From JANXYW01 sp031400455 (GTDB lineage: Bacteria > Chloroflexota > Dehalococcoidia > DSTF01 > JACRBR01): DNA of 64,000 nucleotides. The notes beneath the pieces were generated by a model, which did no database searches, was not told where the DNA came from, and saw nothing but the letters and a program-made list of their open reading frames with translations. Below, one piece after another: positions 37,525 to 45,653 of the stretch. Within the stretch, counting starts at the first letter, position 1. Each line of letters begins with the position of its first letter. The DNA lies in assembly GCA_031400455.1 (NCBI GenBank), contig JANNPX010000006.1, positions 1-64,000 of the forward strand. Reading direction: 5' to 3'. The translations under genes were made by a program, and so were the position numbers.

Positions 37525-38506
37525 GCGCGTACTCCGGGTTGACGACGTGCCGCAGAGGCTTGCCGGTGAGGAGCCGTTCGACCTCAGCGACCATCATGTG
37601 CGAATGCCTCTCGACGGTCTCCGCTGTTGCACCACCGATGTGCGGAGTGAGGATGAGATTCGGCGCGGTCAGCAGCGGGCTGGATTGCGGCAGCGGCTGG
37701 CCTTCGAAGACGTCAAGCGCCGCCCCGGCAATCGTGCCGCTAGCCAACGCTCCGACCAGCGCCGCAGGATCGACAACGGCCCCCGCGCTGGTGTTAATGA
37801 GATACGCGCTCGGCTTCATGCGGGCGAGGAACGGTGCATCTACGAGGTGACTCGTGGCGGCCGCGTCCGGCACATGCAGCGTCACGAAGTCGACCGCTCT
37901 CGCGAGCGCGGGCAGCGTCGACGGCCGCGCGCGGAGAGCCATTACTTGGCGGGCTGGTACGAACGGGTCATGGACGAGGACGCGCGCGCCCAACGCGATG
38001 CACAACCGCGCGACCTCGCGGCCGATCTGCCCGAAGCCCACTACGCCGACCGTCGCGCCGGCGATCTCGCGGCCTCGAAATCGCGTGTAACCGGCCGACG
38101 GATCGCGCCAATCGCCGCTGGCGACCATCGCATGCGCCTGCGGAATGCGACGCGCCAGCGACAGCATCAGGCCGATCGTCATTTCCGCGACGGCGTTGGC
38201 GTTGCGTCCGGGTGCGTGCGTGACGGCGACGCCGTGCGCCGTGGCAGACGCGATATCGACATGGTTGAGTGCGTTACGGCAGACGCCGACAAGGCGGAGG
38301 TCGGGAGCGGCGTCGAAGACCTCGTCGAAGACAAAGTCAGCTTCGACGATGAGCACGCCGACGTCGTCGGCAACGAGACGCGGCCCCAATTCGTCGGGAT
38401 CCTGCAGGCGGCCGGTATCGGTCCAACTCTCGTAGTCGGTCGGCAGGAGGCGGCGGAGCCGTAAGAGCTGGCGCTCGGAGAAGGGTGCGAGGACCAGAGC
38501 GCGCAC
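37514..38506 (-). CDS. D-2-hydroxyacid dehydrogenase family protein with catalytic Arg replaced
   Basis: The fold is that of NAD-dependent phosphoglycerate/D-2-hydroxyacid dehydrogenases. It shows VGVVGFGQIGREVARL, the Glu motif DVFEGQPLP and the His motif LTPHIGGAT. The motif that normally reads NxxRG and carries the substrate-binding catalytic Arg reads INTSAGAVVD here, so that Arg is Ala. The enzyme may bind an unusual substrate or have lost classical activity. Its 330 residues are a normal length. It is the first gene of the dehydrogenase-kinase-aldolase operon and lies downstream of a TetR gene. Confidence 0.85.
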   Translation of the reverse strand: MRALVLAPFSERQLLRLRRLLPTDYESWTDTGRLQDPDELGPRLVADDVGVLIVEADFVFDEVFDAAPDLRLVGVCRNALNHVDIASATAHGVAVTHAPGRNANAVAEMTIGLMLSLARRIPQAHAMVASGDWRDPSAGYTRFRGREIAGATVGVVGFGQIGREVARLCIALGARVLVHDPFVPARQVMALRARPSTLPALARAVDFVTLHVPDAAATSHLVDAPFLARMKPSAYLINTSAGAVVDPAALVGALASGTIAGAALDVFEGQPLPQSSPLLTAPNLILTPHIGGATAETVERHSHMMVAEVERLLTGKPLRHVVNPEYARAR

Positions 38507-38558
38507 GGCAACAGCCTCCGGGACGCCACAACTTTACGCGAAGTGTCGAGTTCGATGA

Positions 38559-39197
38559 TTAGCGGGCGGCAGCCTGGCGCGGCTCTTGTGCGACTGCCGT
38601 CTCAAGCGGGACGAGCAGCAAGTCCGTGAGCTCGGCCGGCGTCATCGCCTTGCCTCCCGGAGAGCCGATGGCGATCTGGACGGCGTAACCGTCATGAGCG
38701 GCGAGCGCCACCGCGGCCGCGTCCTCGGCGGACGCCAGCGTCAGCGCACCCGCCTCCGCAGCGACCGTGAATACCTCACCGATCTGTTTGCGCCAGCTCG
38801 CGTACGACTGGGTGAGCCGCTTGCTCAGTTCAGGGTTGCGCAGCGCCTGCGCCCAGAACTCCAGCAGCACACCCGGCCATTGCGGTGCATCGTTGTACGA
38901 GAAGAAGTTCGCGAGCGTCTCGTGCAGAGCCTCTCGTGGGCTGGCGCCAGATTCCGCGCCTTGCGCGAGCACGAGGCTACGTCCCTCGGTCCAGACTCGG
39001 AGCAGTTCGAGGAGGATGTCTTCCTTCGTCGAGAAGTGGAAGTAGTAGGCGCCCTTCGAGTAGCCCGCGGCTTGCGAGATATCGTCGACAGTGGCGTGTT
39101 CGTAACCGCTGGTGGCGAAAAGCTGTAGCGCGGCCTCAATCAGCTTGGCGCGCGTGAGCTTTCGCTGCTCGAAGCGGTCGATTGTTGTCCTTGGCAT
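38559..39197 (-). CDS. TetR-family transcriptional regulator
   Basis: An N-terminal helix-turn-helix (LIEAALQLFATSGYEHATVDDISQ in two turns, then YSKGAYYFHFSTKEDIL) is followed by a ligand-binding domain. The start MPRTTIDRFEQRKL gives 212 residues. It lies 52 bases upstream of the dehydrogenase on the same strand, so it may be cotranscribed with the sugar-acid operon and be its local regulator. No palindromic operator was found close to it. Confidence 0.85.
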   Translation of the reverse strand: MPRTTIDRFEQRKLTRAKLIEAALQLFATSGYEHATVDDISQAAGYSKGAYYFHFSTKEDILLELLRVWTEGRSLVLAQGAESGASPREALHETLANFFSYNDAPQWPGVLLEFWAQALRNPELSKRLTQSYASWRKQIGEVFTVAAEAGALTLASAEDAAAVALAAHDGYAVQIAIGSPGGKAMTPAELTDLLLVPLETAVAQEPRQAAAR

Positions 39198-39283
39198 CGC
39201 CCTCACCACACCAGAAGTATCGGCACCCCCGAGGCTTTCCGACGGCCCAGTATGCACCAGTCCACCAACTTAGCCAATAGCCG

Positions 39284-39289
39284 TTGACA
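39284..39289 (+). promoter_or_regulatory. Possible -35 box upstream of the c-di-GMP riboswitch
   Basis: A consensus TTGACA faces the riboswitch about 150 bases ahead of it, but no good -10 follows at normal spacing. The remaining gap from 39198 to the riboswitch holds nothing else that I recognise. Confidence 0.25.
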
Positions 39290-39440
39290 AGCGCTCGGCG
39301 CACGAAATCGCGAGAGAGTTCGAAGAAATGTACTGATCACCTGTAACAAATCGCCCCCTGCTTCGTTGGGTATGTGAGCGCAACGGAGGATCCGGGTCTT
39401 GGTCGCGCCGCCAGGGACGGCACTGGGATACGTCCAGAGG

Positions 39441-39521
39441 CATCGAACAGGCAAACTCGCCGTGAGGCGAGGACGCAACGCCACGGATCCGCTGCCATGC
39501 GGACAGCCGGGCTGCCGAAGA
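39441..39521 (+). promoter_or_regulatory. Cyclic di-GMP-I riboswitch (GEMM)
   Basis: The conserved core is readable in order. It opens with GGCAAAC (39450-39456), then stem CTCGCC/GGCGAG with a GTGA tetraloop of the GNRA type (39462-39465). GGACGCAACGCCACGG follows (39471-39486), then a second arm ending AGCCGGGCTGCCG (39505-39517). This matches the Rfam c-di-GMP-I pattern, including the tetraloop and the GACGCAA-GCCACGG strand. It controls the downstream sigma factor gene. Confidence 0.92.
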
Positions 39522-39562
39522 CCTGGAGCCCCGCCGGCTTCGAACGTTTTCGACCGCGTGAT

Positions 39563-39600
39563 ATGCCGCCTGTCGCCGCTGGACAGGCGGCATGTTTGTT
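39563..39600 (+). terminator. Terminator-like expression platform of the riboswitch
   Basis: ATGCCGCCTGTC and GACAGGCGGCAT form a perfect 12-bp stem around GCCGCTG or similar, followed by GTTTGTTGT. It sits between the aptamer and the ribosome site of the sigma factor gene, so c-di-GMP binding probably changes read-through. Whether it turns the gene on or off cannot be read from sequence alone. Confidence 0.8.
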
Positions 39601-39617
39601 GTGGTAAGGGGTGGCAG

Positions 39618-40343
39618 ATGCGTTCACAGATGCGTCAGGAGATGATCACAAGGCACACGCCACTGGTGGCGTTCGTGGTTAGCCGCATGTCGACGGACAA
39701 CCAGAAGACGCTGGGGCTGGATCGCGAAGACGCCTTGGCCTACGGCATCGAAGGGTTGATCCAGGCCGTCGACGGGTTCGACGAAACGCGCGGCACGAGC
39801 TTCGCAAGCTTCGCCGTGCGGCGCATCCGCGGCTCGATCCTGGATGCGATCCGAAAGGCGGACCCGCTCCCGCGCTCGCTCCGCAAGAGCACACGCGAGG
39901 TGGAGCAAATCTCCCAGGAGCTGTCGGCCACGCTCGGCCGCTGGCCGACACCCAAAGAGATCGCCTTCCGCATGGGCATTCCGCTGGAGCAGTTGGACGG
40001 CATCCAGCGCCACGCCGGGTCGAAGTTCATCTCGCTGGAGCACGCGCTGCAAGACCGCGGGGGTGACAGCTCGCCGTCGTTCGACCCGGTCGACGACGAC
40101 GAGAGTGGAGATCCCGCCAAGGCCGCCGACCACAACGCCTCGCTTATGCTCTTGGACGAGGCACTTCGCAGCCTGAGCGCACGCGATCGGGCGATTCTGC
40201 GTCTCCGATACTCAGATTCAAAGCCGTTTCACGAGATCGGGCGAATGATGGGGCTCTCGGAATCCCGGGTCTGCCAGCTTCACAAGCGGATCCTCTCGGT
40301 GTTGAAGCGCCAGATTAACGCCCAGCTCGAGGAAGCTGCGTAG
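39618..40343 (+). CDS. FliA/WhiG-type sigma-70 family factor
   Basis: Regions 2, 3 and 4 of an alternative sigma factor of the flagellar sigma-28 type are visible. They include LAYGIEGLIQAVDGFDETRG, then TSFASFAVRRIRGSILDAIR, WPTPKEIAFRMGI, and region 4 FHEIGRMMGLSESRVCQLHK. The start MRSQMRQEMITRH follows AAGGGG by about seven bases and gives 241 residues. The longer ORF would read through the riboswitch. Its promoters are unknown; motility or surface genes are typical targets of this class. It is probably cotranscribed with the HD-GYP gene 79 bases downstream. Confidence 0.9.
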   Translation: MRSQMRQEMITRHTPLVAFVVSRMSTDNQKTLGLDREDALAYGIEGLIQAVDGFDETRGTSFASFAVRRIRGSILDAIRKADPLPRSLRKSTREVEQISQELSATLGRWPTPKEIAFRMGIPLEQLDGIQRHAGSKFISLEHALQDRGGDSSPSFDPVDDDESGDPAKAADHNASLMLLDEALRSLSARDRAILRLRYSDSKPFHEIGRMMGLSESRVCQLHKRILSVLKRQINAQLEEAA

Positions 40344-40422
40344 CTTCGCTACGGGGGGCGCCGGAGATAGCCGATATTCTCCTAGGCCTCGCTGGTCGAG
40401 GTCACCTACTCTGGCGGGAATC

Positions 40423-41949
40423 ATGCTCAACGAGCCACTGGACGCGCTGCCGCTCCAGCCCGAAGGCGCTCTTCAGGACGCCTCGGCGGAGGCTGCCGAT
40501 CCTGCCAATACGATTCTTCCGTTCCCTATCGCCGCTGAAGCAGAGGACAAGGGTGAGCGACTGCCCGGGCTGGCGCTCGCCTACGTGCTGGCCATCTTCG
40601 GCGCCGGTCTGGTCTCCCTCGGAGTATTCGCTCACCAGCTCGATACGACTGACCTCGGCGGGTTCATCGTGCTCGGCGTTCTGGCCGTAGCGTTCGGCCG
40701 GACCCGCGTGCCGATCTACGGCGACACCAGCGTGTCGATCGGGATGGTGGGCGACTTCGCGATCGCATTCCTCTACGGGCCCGCAGGCGCCGTCATCGTC
40801 AGCCCATTCGCAGCGATCGCAACGGACTTGGGCGTCGGCGCCTGGTACAAGCGGCTGTTCAACGTCGGACTGGTCGTGGTGAGCAACGTTGTTGTCGCCT
40901 ACATGATCCAATCCTTGGTCGACATCGTCGGGCCGGGGCTACCCGTAAACGGATGGCTGATCCCGATCGCGCTGGCCGGCATCGTCGTCTACTACCTGAT
41001 GAATATCAGCCTCGTCACCATCGCGGTGAGCCTCTCGACGAAGACATCCTTGCTCGACGTCTGGCGTGAGAAGTTCGAGTGGCTGCTCCCGCATTATGTC
41101 GTCTTCGGATTGCTCGGATTGGCGCTGGCACTCGGATACCAGGGCATCGGCTACTTCGGAATCCTCGCGTTTGTCGCGCCGCCATTGATGATGCGGTTCT
41201 CGGTGAAGCAGTACGTCGACAAGACCGCCCAGAACGTCGACCAGCTGAAGAAGCGCAACCGCGAACTGCAGCAGGCGAACCGCGAGGTGCTGGGCATGGC
41301 GGACCAGCTGCGAGAGACGTATGACGGCACGCTGGAGGCGCTGGTCTCTGCACTTGACGCGCGTGACCGCGAGACGAAGGGTCACTCCATCCGCGTGGCG
41401 AAGTACATGATGGAGATCGCCTACTACATGGGCATTCAGCCCGCCACGGACGAATGGGTCGACATGCAGCGTGGCGGCCTGCTGCACGACATCGGCAAGA
41501 TCGGCGTCTCGGACTCGATCCTGCATAAGCCGGGACCGCTGACGGACGACGAGTGGCTGGACATGAAGCGCCACCCGAAGATCGGCTACGACATGATCAA
41601 GGACATCGGGTTCCTGTCCGGAGCGGCGGTGATCGTCATGGCGCACCACGAGCGGTTCGATGGCAAGGGCTATCCGAAGGGGCTGGCAAACGACGAGATC
41701 CCGATCGGATCGCGGATCTTCGTCCTAGCGGACACATTCGATGCGATGACCTCGGATCGCCCCTACCGGGCTGCGCTATCCGTGGAGGCATCGCGGGACG
41801 AGATCATCAGTTGCAGCGGTACGCAGTTCGACCCGCGCTGCGTTCAGGCGTTCCTACTCGCCTTCGACAAGATCGTCGAGATTCGCTTCGCGAACCAGGA
41901 CCAGCCGACCGAGCACCACGCTGCGGCGGCGCCCCGCCAAGCCGCCTAG
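40423..41949 (+). CDS. Membrane HD-GYP c-di-GMP phosphodiesterase
   Basis: About eight hydrophobic segments between residues 45 and 265 form a membrane sensor. A helical linker with the look of a coiled coil follows (QLKKRNRELQQANREVL). The HD-GYP domain then has its key residues: H355-D356 in LLHDIGKIG, HHERFDGKGYP with Gly416-Tyr417-Pro418, and the later DTFDAMTSDRPYR. These proteins hydrolyse c-di-GMP to GMP. The active-site residues look intact. Its place after a c-di-GMP-responsive sigma factor gene suggests feedback control. Confidence 0.92.
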   Translation: MLNEPLDALPLQPEGALQDASAEAADPANTILPFPIAAEAEDKGERLPGLALAYVLAIFGAGLVSLGVFAHQLDTTDLGGFIVLGVLAVAFGRTRVPIYGDTSVSIGMVGDFAIAFLYGPAGAVIVSPFAAIATDLGVGAWYKRLFNVGLVVVSNVVVAYMIQSLVDIVGPGLPVNGWLIPIALAGIVVYYLMNISLVTIAVSLSTKTSLLDVWREKFEWLLPHYVVFGLLGLALALGYQGIGYFGILAFVAPPLMMRFSVKQYVDKTAQNVDQLKKRNRELQQANREVLGMADQLRETYDGTLEALVSALDARDRETKGHSIRVAKYMMEIAYYMGIQPATDEWVDMQRGGLLHDIGKIGVSDSILHKPGPLTDDEWLDMKRHPKIGYDMIKDIGFLSGAAVIVMAHHERFDGKGYPKGLANDEIPIGSRIFVLADTFDAMTSDRPYRAALSVEASRDEIISCSGTQFDPRCVQAFLLAFDKIVEIRFANQDQPTEHHAAAAPRQAA

Positions 41950-41977
41950 AGACTCAGCCCCAGTCCGCAAGGCACAC

Positions 41978-42008
41978 AAAAAGGCCCCTCGGTTGAGGAG
42001 CCTTTTCA
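41978..42008 (+). terminator. Rho-independent terminator after the HD-GYP gene
   Basis: AAAAAGGCCCCTC and GAGGAGCCTTTT form a stem with a GGTT loop and a bulge, ending in TTTT. It is the clearest classical terminator in the window and ends the sigma factor/HD-GYP unit. Confidence 0.88.
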
Positions 42009-42114
42009 TTGTCCTTGCGGACTGGGGGGTATTACCACGTTACGCGAAACGTCATGTCACTTCCTCCTTGAACGGTACTTGCATCTTGCCTCTGAGCTCA
42101 GGAGCCGGCAGGCA

Positions 42115-42132
42115 ATACCGACTCGTCGGTAT
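42115..42132. promoter_or_regulatory. Palindromic operator, probably for the adjacent TetR regulator
   Basis: ATACCGAC-TC-GTCGGTAT is a perfect 8-bp inverted repeat with a 2-base centre, the size and form of a TetR-dimer site. It lies 130 bases upstream of the tetR ATG, inside the otherwise gene-free gap 41950-42261. Confidence 0.6.
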
Positions 42133-42261
42133 CTTTATACGCCTGCCCGGCACCCCCTGTCAACGGGTCTTGACAACTTCGGGACAAGAAAGTTCCGCGT
42201 CAATTTCGAGGCGCCGAACTGCTGGCGGCGGGCCCCGCGGCCGATCGTTCACATAGGACTG

Positions 42262-42756
42262 ATGACGACCACAAACCGACAGGCCGTGCGCTCCGCAACC
42301 GCCCGCGACAACATCGCGCAGGCGGCCCTAACCGTGTTCGCGCTCAAGGGCTACGCTGCCGCGTCGATGGACGACGTCTGCATGGCGGCGGGATGCTCGA
42401 AGGGCGGGCTATACCACCACTTCCGCACGAAGAACGCCGTCCTGCGGGGGGTAGTGGGCAAGCTGGCGCTTGCCGGCGCGCTGGTCCCGCCGTTTCAGGC
42501 GAGCGAGGAGCTCCCGGGCGTCTCCATCACCTCACTGGGACGCGTGCTCATCGACGTGTGGGCCGAATCGGCGCGCGACGCTGATCTGCGCGCCCTGCTC
42601 CGCGACGGCTACGTTGCCAGTGCCGCTACGGCGCCAGGCGGTACGGGACTGGCCGACATCTTGCGAGTGGGGGCGTTGGTCCAGATGCTGGCGCAGGCAC
42701 CGGATGTCGATGCCGACGAGGCAGCTCGGCGGCTGGGCATCGAACGTGCAGCCTGA
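42262..42756 (+). CDS. TetR-family transcriptional regulator (short)
   Basis: The helix-turn-helix half is clear: NIAQAALTVFALKGYAAASM, then DDVCMAAGCSKGGLYHHFRT, then KNAVLRGVV. The ligand-binding half is short, making 164 residues in all against the usual 180-220, but it ends without an obvious break. The start MTTTNRQAVRSA is chosen over a longer ORF because conserved helix 1 begins just after it. Autoregulation through the palindrome upstream is likely. Its effector is unknown. Confidence 0.82.
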   Translation: MTTTNRQAVRSATARDNIAQAALTVFALKGYAAASMDDVCMAAGCSKGGLYHHFRTKNAVLRGVVGKLALAGALVPPFQASEELPGVSITSLGRVLIDVWAESARDADLRALLRDGYVASAATAPGGTGLADILRVGALVQMLAQAPDVDADEAARRLGIERAA

Positions 42757-42787
42757 TCTCATCGCTGGCGTTATGTCGTGAGGCTGG

Positions 42788-43603
42788 CTATGCCGTCAGC
42801 CACATGCGGCGACGCCGCTCGCGCTCTTGCTTGGCCTCGTTGAGGCTCTCCATGGCCGCTTCGAATACCGCTTCCGAGCGCGTCATGTCGGGGTGGGAAA
42901 CAGCACTTCCTGAACTGACCCCGGCCCAGAGCGAGACCGAGCGTCCCGCCACGTCCGCCGTGGCGGATTCGCGCGCGAGCCGATCTTCGAGGCGTTCGAT
43001 GAAGGCAGTGACGCCGGCCGCGGCGGTGTCGAGCAAGAGGATGCCGAACTCGTCGTCTCCCAGGCGGGCCACGATGTCGTGATAGCGACGCGTGCCGTCT
43101 ACGGCCCTGGCGACGTGGCGCAGCACTTCGTCCCCAGCGCGGACTCCGTACTCTTTGTTCACCGCCGTGAGGTTGTTGACGTCGATCAGCACGACGGCGC
43201 AGTGGCGGCCCATGCGGCGCGAGCGGGCGAATTCGTCGCCGAGGCGGCGCGAGAAGTGATTGAACGTCGGAAGATCCGTGAGTGGATCGTTCTCGCCGTC
43301 GTCGTCGATGGCGCGCTGCTCGCGCGTGCGGATGTCCTGGCGCGCGGTCCAGAGGAACGTAGCGCCCACCAGCAACCCCGTCATGCCCATGGCCATGACG
43401 AACGGCAAGTGCCCGACCGGTCCGAACTCGTCTACCAGCGCTGCTACTATGGCCGCCGCCCAGGCAAGGGCCAGCAGCCGCAGCATCGCAGGCAGCCACA
43501 AAATCGGCTGCCGCTTGCCGGACGGGCGGCCCGAGACGGCGAAGGGTGCGTCAAGACGCTGCCTTCGCTCCGAAACAGCGCGGATGAGGCGTGGACGGCG
43601 CAT
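42788..43603 (-). CDS. Membrane GGDEF-domain protein with GDDEF variant motif
   Basis: One or two hydrophobic segments (LRLLALAWAAAIVAALV and FVMAMGMTGLLVGATFLW, about residues 41-85) precede a diguanylate cyclase fold starting at DPLTDLPTFNHF. The signature is G182-D183-D184-E185-F186, so the second Gly of GGDEF is Asp. That change often weakens or removes cyclase activity. No I-site RxxD is obvious five residues before it. It may therefore be a c-di-GMP or GTP sensor rather than a cyclase. The 271 residues start at MRRPRLIRAV. Confidence 0.8.
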   Translation of the reverse strand: MRRPRLIRAVSERRQRLDAPFAVSGRPSGKRQPILWLPAMLRLLALAWAAAIVAALVDEFGPVGHLPFVMAMGMTGLLVGATFLWTARQDIRTREQRAIDDDGENDPLTDLPTFNHFSRRLGDEFARSRRMGRHCAVVLIDVNNLTAVNKEYGVRAGDEVLRHVARAVDGTRRYHDIVARLGDDEFGILLLDTAAAGVTAFIERLEDRLARESATADVAGRSVSLWAGVSSGSAVSHPDMTRSEAVFEAAMESLNEAKQERERRRRMWLTA

Positions 43604-43759
43604 GCTCACGCGGAACCCCTTTCCCACCGGTAGTATCGGCCGGTTGTGCCACCCCCGAACAGCGTCGCGGGGCGATTGGGCGAGCACAGCCGAGGTTTGT
43701 ACCCCTCAAGGCATTGGGCTACCATGCATGTGAATAGAGGCGCTGTTAAGGAGGAGATG

Positions 43760-44305
43760 ATGCAAATCGATTGGGACAAGACCATCGATGACATCTTCGT
43801 CGACAAGCTCTCCTGCCTGAGATGCGGGTCTCTGAGCGCCACGCTGGTTGCCGGCTACAGCCGCGCGCCGGGATCCGCCGACTACGCCCCCCGCACGCAC
43901 AACTGCAAGAACAAGGAAGAATGCGACGCGCGGCGCCTCGTCGTCGTCTGCGAGAACTGTGCGCGCGACCTGCGGCTGCGCGCGAACCCCGTCGACCGCG
44001 AAGCGATGATGACGCTGCTCATCAACGACACCCGCAAAGATCTGGAAGACTGCCTCGACTACCTCGCGGACTACTGGCAGGAAGACCTCGACATCGACCC
44101 GAGCGATACGAGTTCGCGGCTCGAGGACGTCGAGCCGGGGATCTTCGCCGAAGAGGACGCCTGGCGGCGCAAGCTCGAGGAGGAGTACCTGACGTACCAC
44201 CGCTGGTTCCGCGAGCACCAGATGCACATTCCGAATCCCGGGTGGCGCAGCGAGTACGTCGAGGAGATCATCGAACTGGGCTACACGTCCATATTGGGCG
44301 ACTAG
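43760..44305 (+). CDS. Uncharacterised protein with zinc-ribbon-like Cys pairs
   Basis: I do not recognise this protein. The 181-residue product has CLRCG near residue 19, HNC near 46, and CENCARDLRLR near 66, a spacing that could bind zinc. The C-terminal half is acidic and aromatic (LEEEYLTYHRWFREH). Two adjacent ATGs exist; the second is five bases after AAGGAGG while the first is only two bases after it, so MQIDWDKT is preferred. It is divergent from the GGDEF gene. No signal peptide or membrane segment is seen. Confidence 0.65.
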   Translation: MQIDWDKTIDDIFVDKLSCLRCGSLSATLVAGYSRAPGSADYAPRTHNCKNKEECDARRLVVVCENCARDLRLRANPVDREAMMTLLINDTRKDLEDCLDYLADYWQEDLDIDPSDTSSRLEDVEPGIFAEEDAWRRKLEEEYLTYHRWFREHQMHIPNPGWRSEYVEEIIELGYTSILGD

Positions 44306-44354
44306 GGTCGTAACTCACAGACACGGGCGATCGCCAGGGTTATTTTCAGTGCGG

Positions 44355-44374
44355 GGGCACGCTGTGGCGTGCCC
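44355..44374 (+). terminator. Terminator hairpin between convergent genes
   Basis: GGGCACGC and GCGTGCCC form a perfect 8-bp stem with loop TGTG, followed by TTCTCC. A closely similar GGGCACTC/GAGTGCCC hairpin occurs near 55.3 kb. Confidence 0.6.
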
Positions 44375-44401
44375 TTCTCCGTGCCGTCATTGGGTGCTGC
44401 G

Positions 44402-45616
44402 TTACGCGAGAGCTGCGGCGCTCTCGCGATCAAGCGATTCGATCAGCCGCTGCTTCAGGCGATCGATGCCCCATCGCTGCTCCGCGGAGATCAGGACCGC
44501 GCCGGGGATATTAGCTGTGAGCGAGTCCTGGAACGAGTCGAGTTCCGCCAGCGACTTCACAGGCTTGCCATCGGCGTCGGGCAGCTGATCGATCTTGTTG
44601 AGGACCGTGATGCGCGGCTTGGCATCGAGCTTGAGGATGCGCAGCGTGTCCTCGACGGTCTGGCTCTGGTGCGCCGCGTCCGGGTGCGTGATATCGACAA
44701 CGTGCAGCAGCAACGTCGCATCGGTCAGTTCTTCGAGCGTCGCTCGGAACGCCGCGACGAGTTGCGTCGGCAGCTTCTGGATGAAGCCGACTGTGTCAGT
44801 AAGCAGCGCAGGGTGCGCGGCGTCGAGATACACCTTGCGCGTCAGCGGATCCAGCGTTGCGAAGAGTTGATCCTGCACGAACACCTCGGCGTCCTTCGTC
44901 AGCGCACGCATCAGCGTGCTCTTTCCGGCGTTCGTGTAGCCGACAAGCGCGATGATGGCGACGCCCTCGCGCTCGCGGCGGCGGCGGTAGAGCGAGCGCT
45001 GGTTGCGGACGTCCTCGATCTGCTCCTTGAGCTTGAGAATACGTTTGCGGGCGAGGCGGCGGTCCGTCTCAATCTGCGTCTCACCGGGGCCCCGGACACC
45101 GATGGCGCCCGGCGCGCCGCTGTTGCCGCTGAGGCGCTCCAGGTGGCTCCACTGCCCCTTGAGGCGCGGCAGGAGGTACTCCGTCTGCGCCAGCTCGACC
45201 TGCAATCGCCCTTCACGCGTACGGGCTCGCATCGCGAAGATGTCGAGGATCAACATCGCACGGTCGAGCACCTTCACCTTCAGCGCGTCCTCAAGGTTCG
45301 CCTGCTGCGACGGCGACAGCTCGTCGTCGAAGATGACCATCGTCGGCCCGCCGTCTTCGCCGCAGAGCGCGCGGATCTCGTCGAGCTTGCCTTTACCCGC
45401 GTAGGTGGCCGGGTTCGGCGAGTCGAGCCGTTGCAGCGTTGTGCCTACGACGACCGCACCCGCGGTCTTCGCGAGCAGCGCGAGTTCCGCGAGCGAACTC
45501 TCGCCACGCCAGCGGTCGCGCTCGCTCGTCTTCTGCACCCCGACGAGATACGCCCGCTCGGCTTCCTCCGCCGTGCTGTGCATGGTCTTCCGTGCGCTGA
45601 TGGTGGTCTTGGACAT
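44402..45616 (-). CDS. hflX: Ribosome-associated GTPase HflX
   Basis: HflX binds the 50S subunit and can split stalled or hibernating ribosomes. The N-terminal domain is followed by the family signature GVRGPGETQIETDRRLARKR (about residues 163-182). The GTPase domain then has the P-loop GYTNAGKST (226-234), the G3 region DTVGFIQKLPTQ and the G4 motif NKID. Total length is 404 residues. The ATG is the first sensible start. Confidence 0.95.
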   Translation of the reverse strand: MSKTTISARKTMHSTAEEAERAYLVGVQKTSERDRWRGESSLAELALLAKTAGAVVVGTTLQRLDSPNPATYAGKGKLDEIRALCGEDGGPTMVIFDDELSPSQQANLEDALKVKVLDRAMLILDIFAMRARTREGRLQVELAQTEYLLPRLKGQWSHLERLSGNSGAPGAIGVRGPGETQIETDRRLARKRILKLKEQIEDVRNQRSLYRRRREREGVAIIALVGYTNAGKSTLMRALTKDAEVFVQDQLFATLDPLTRKVYLDAAHPALLTDTVGFIQKLPTQLVAAFRATLEELTDATLLLHVVDITHPDAAHQSQTVEDTLRILKLDAKPRITVLNKIDQLPDADGKPVKSLAELDSFQDSLTANIPGAVLISAEQRWGIDRLKQRLIESLDRESAAALA

Positions 45617-45653
45617 GTGTAGTCAGGGTAACAGAATCGGCGCCCGGCGGAGG

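Noticed and set aside
39399..39617. A longer start for the sigma factor adding 73 residues
   Set aside because: The extra stretch is the riboswitch and its terminator, and the residues are not sigma-like. A ribosome site precedes the chosen ATG.
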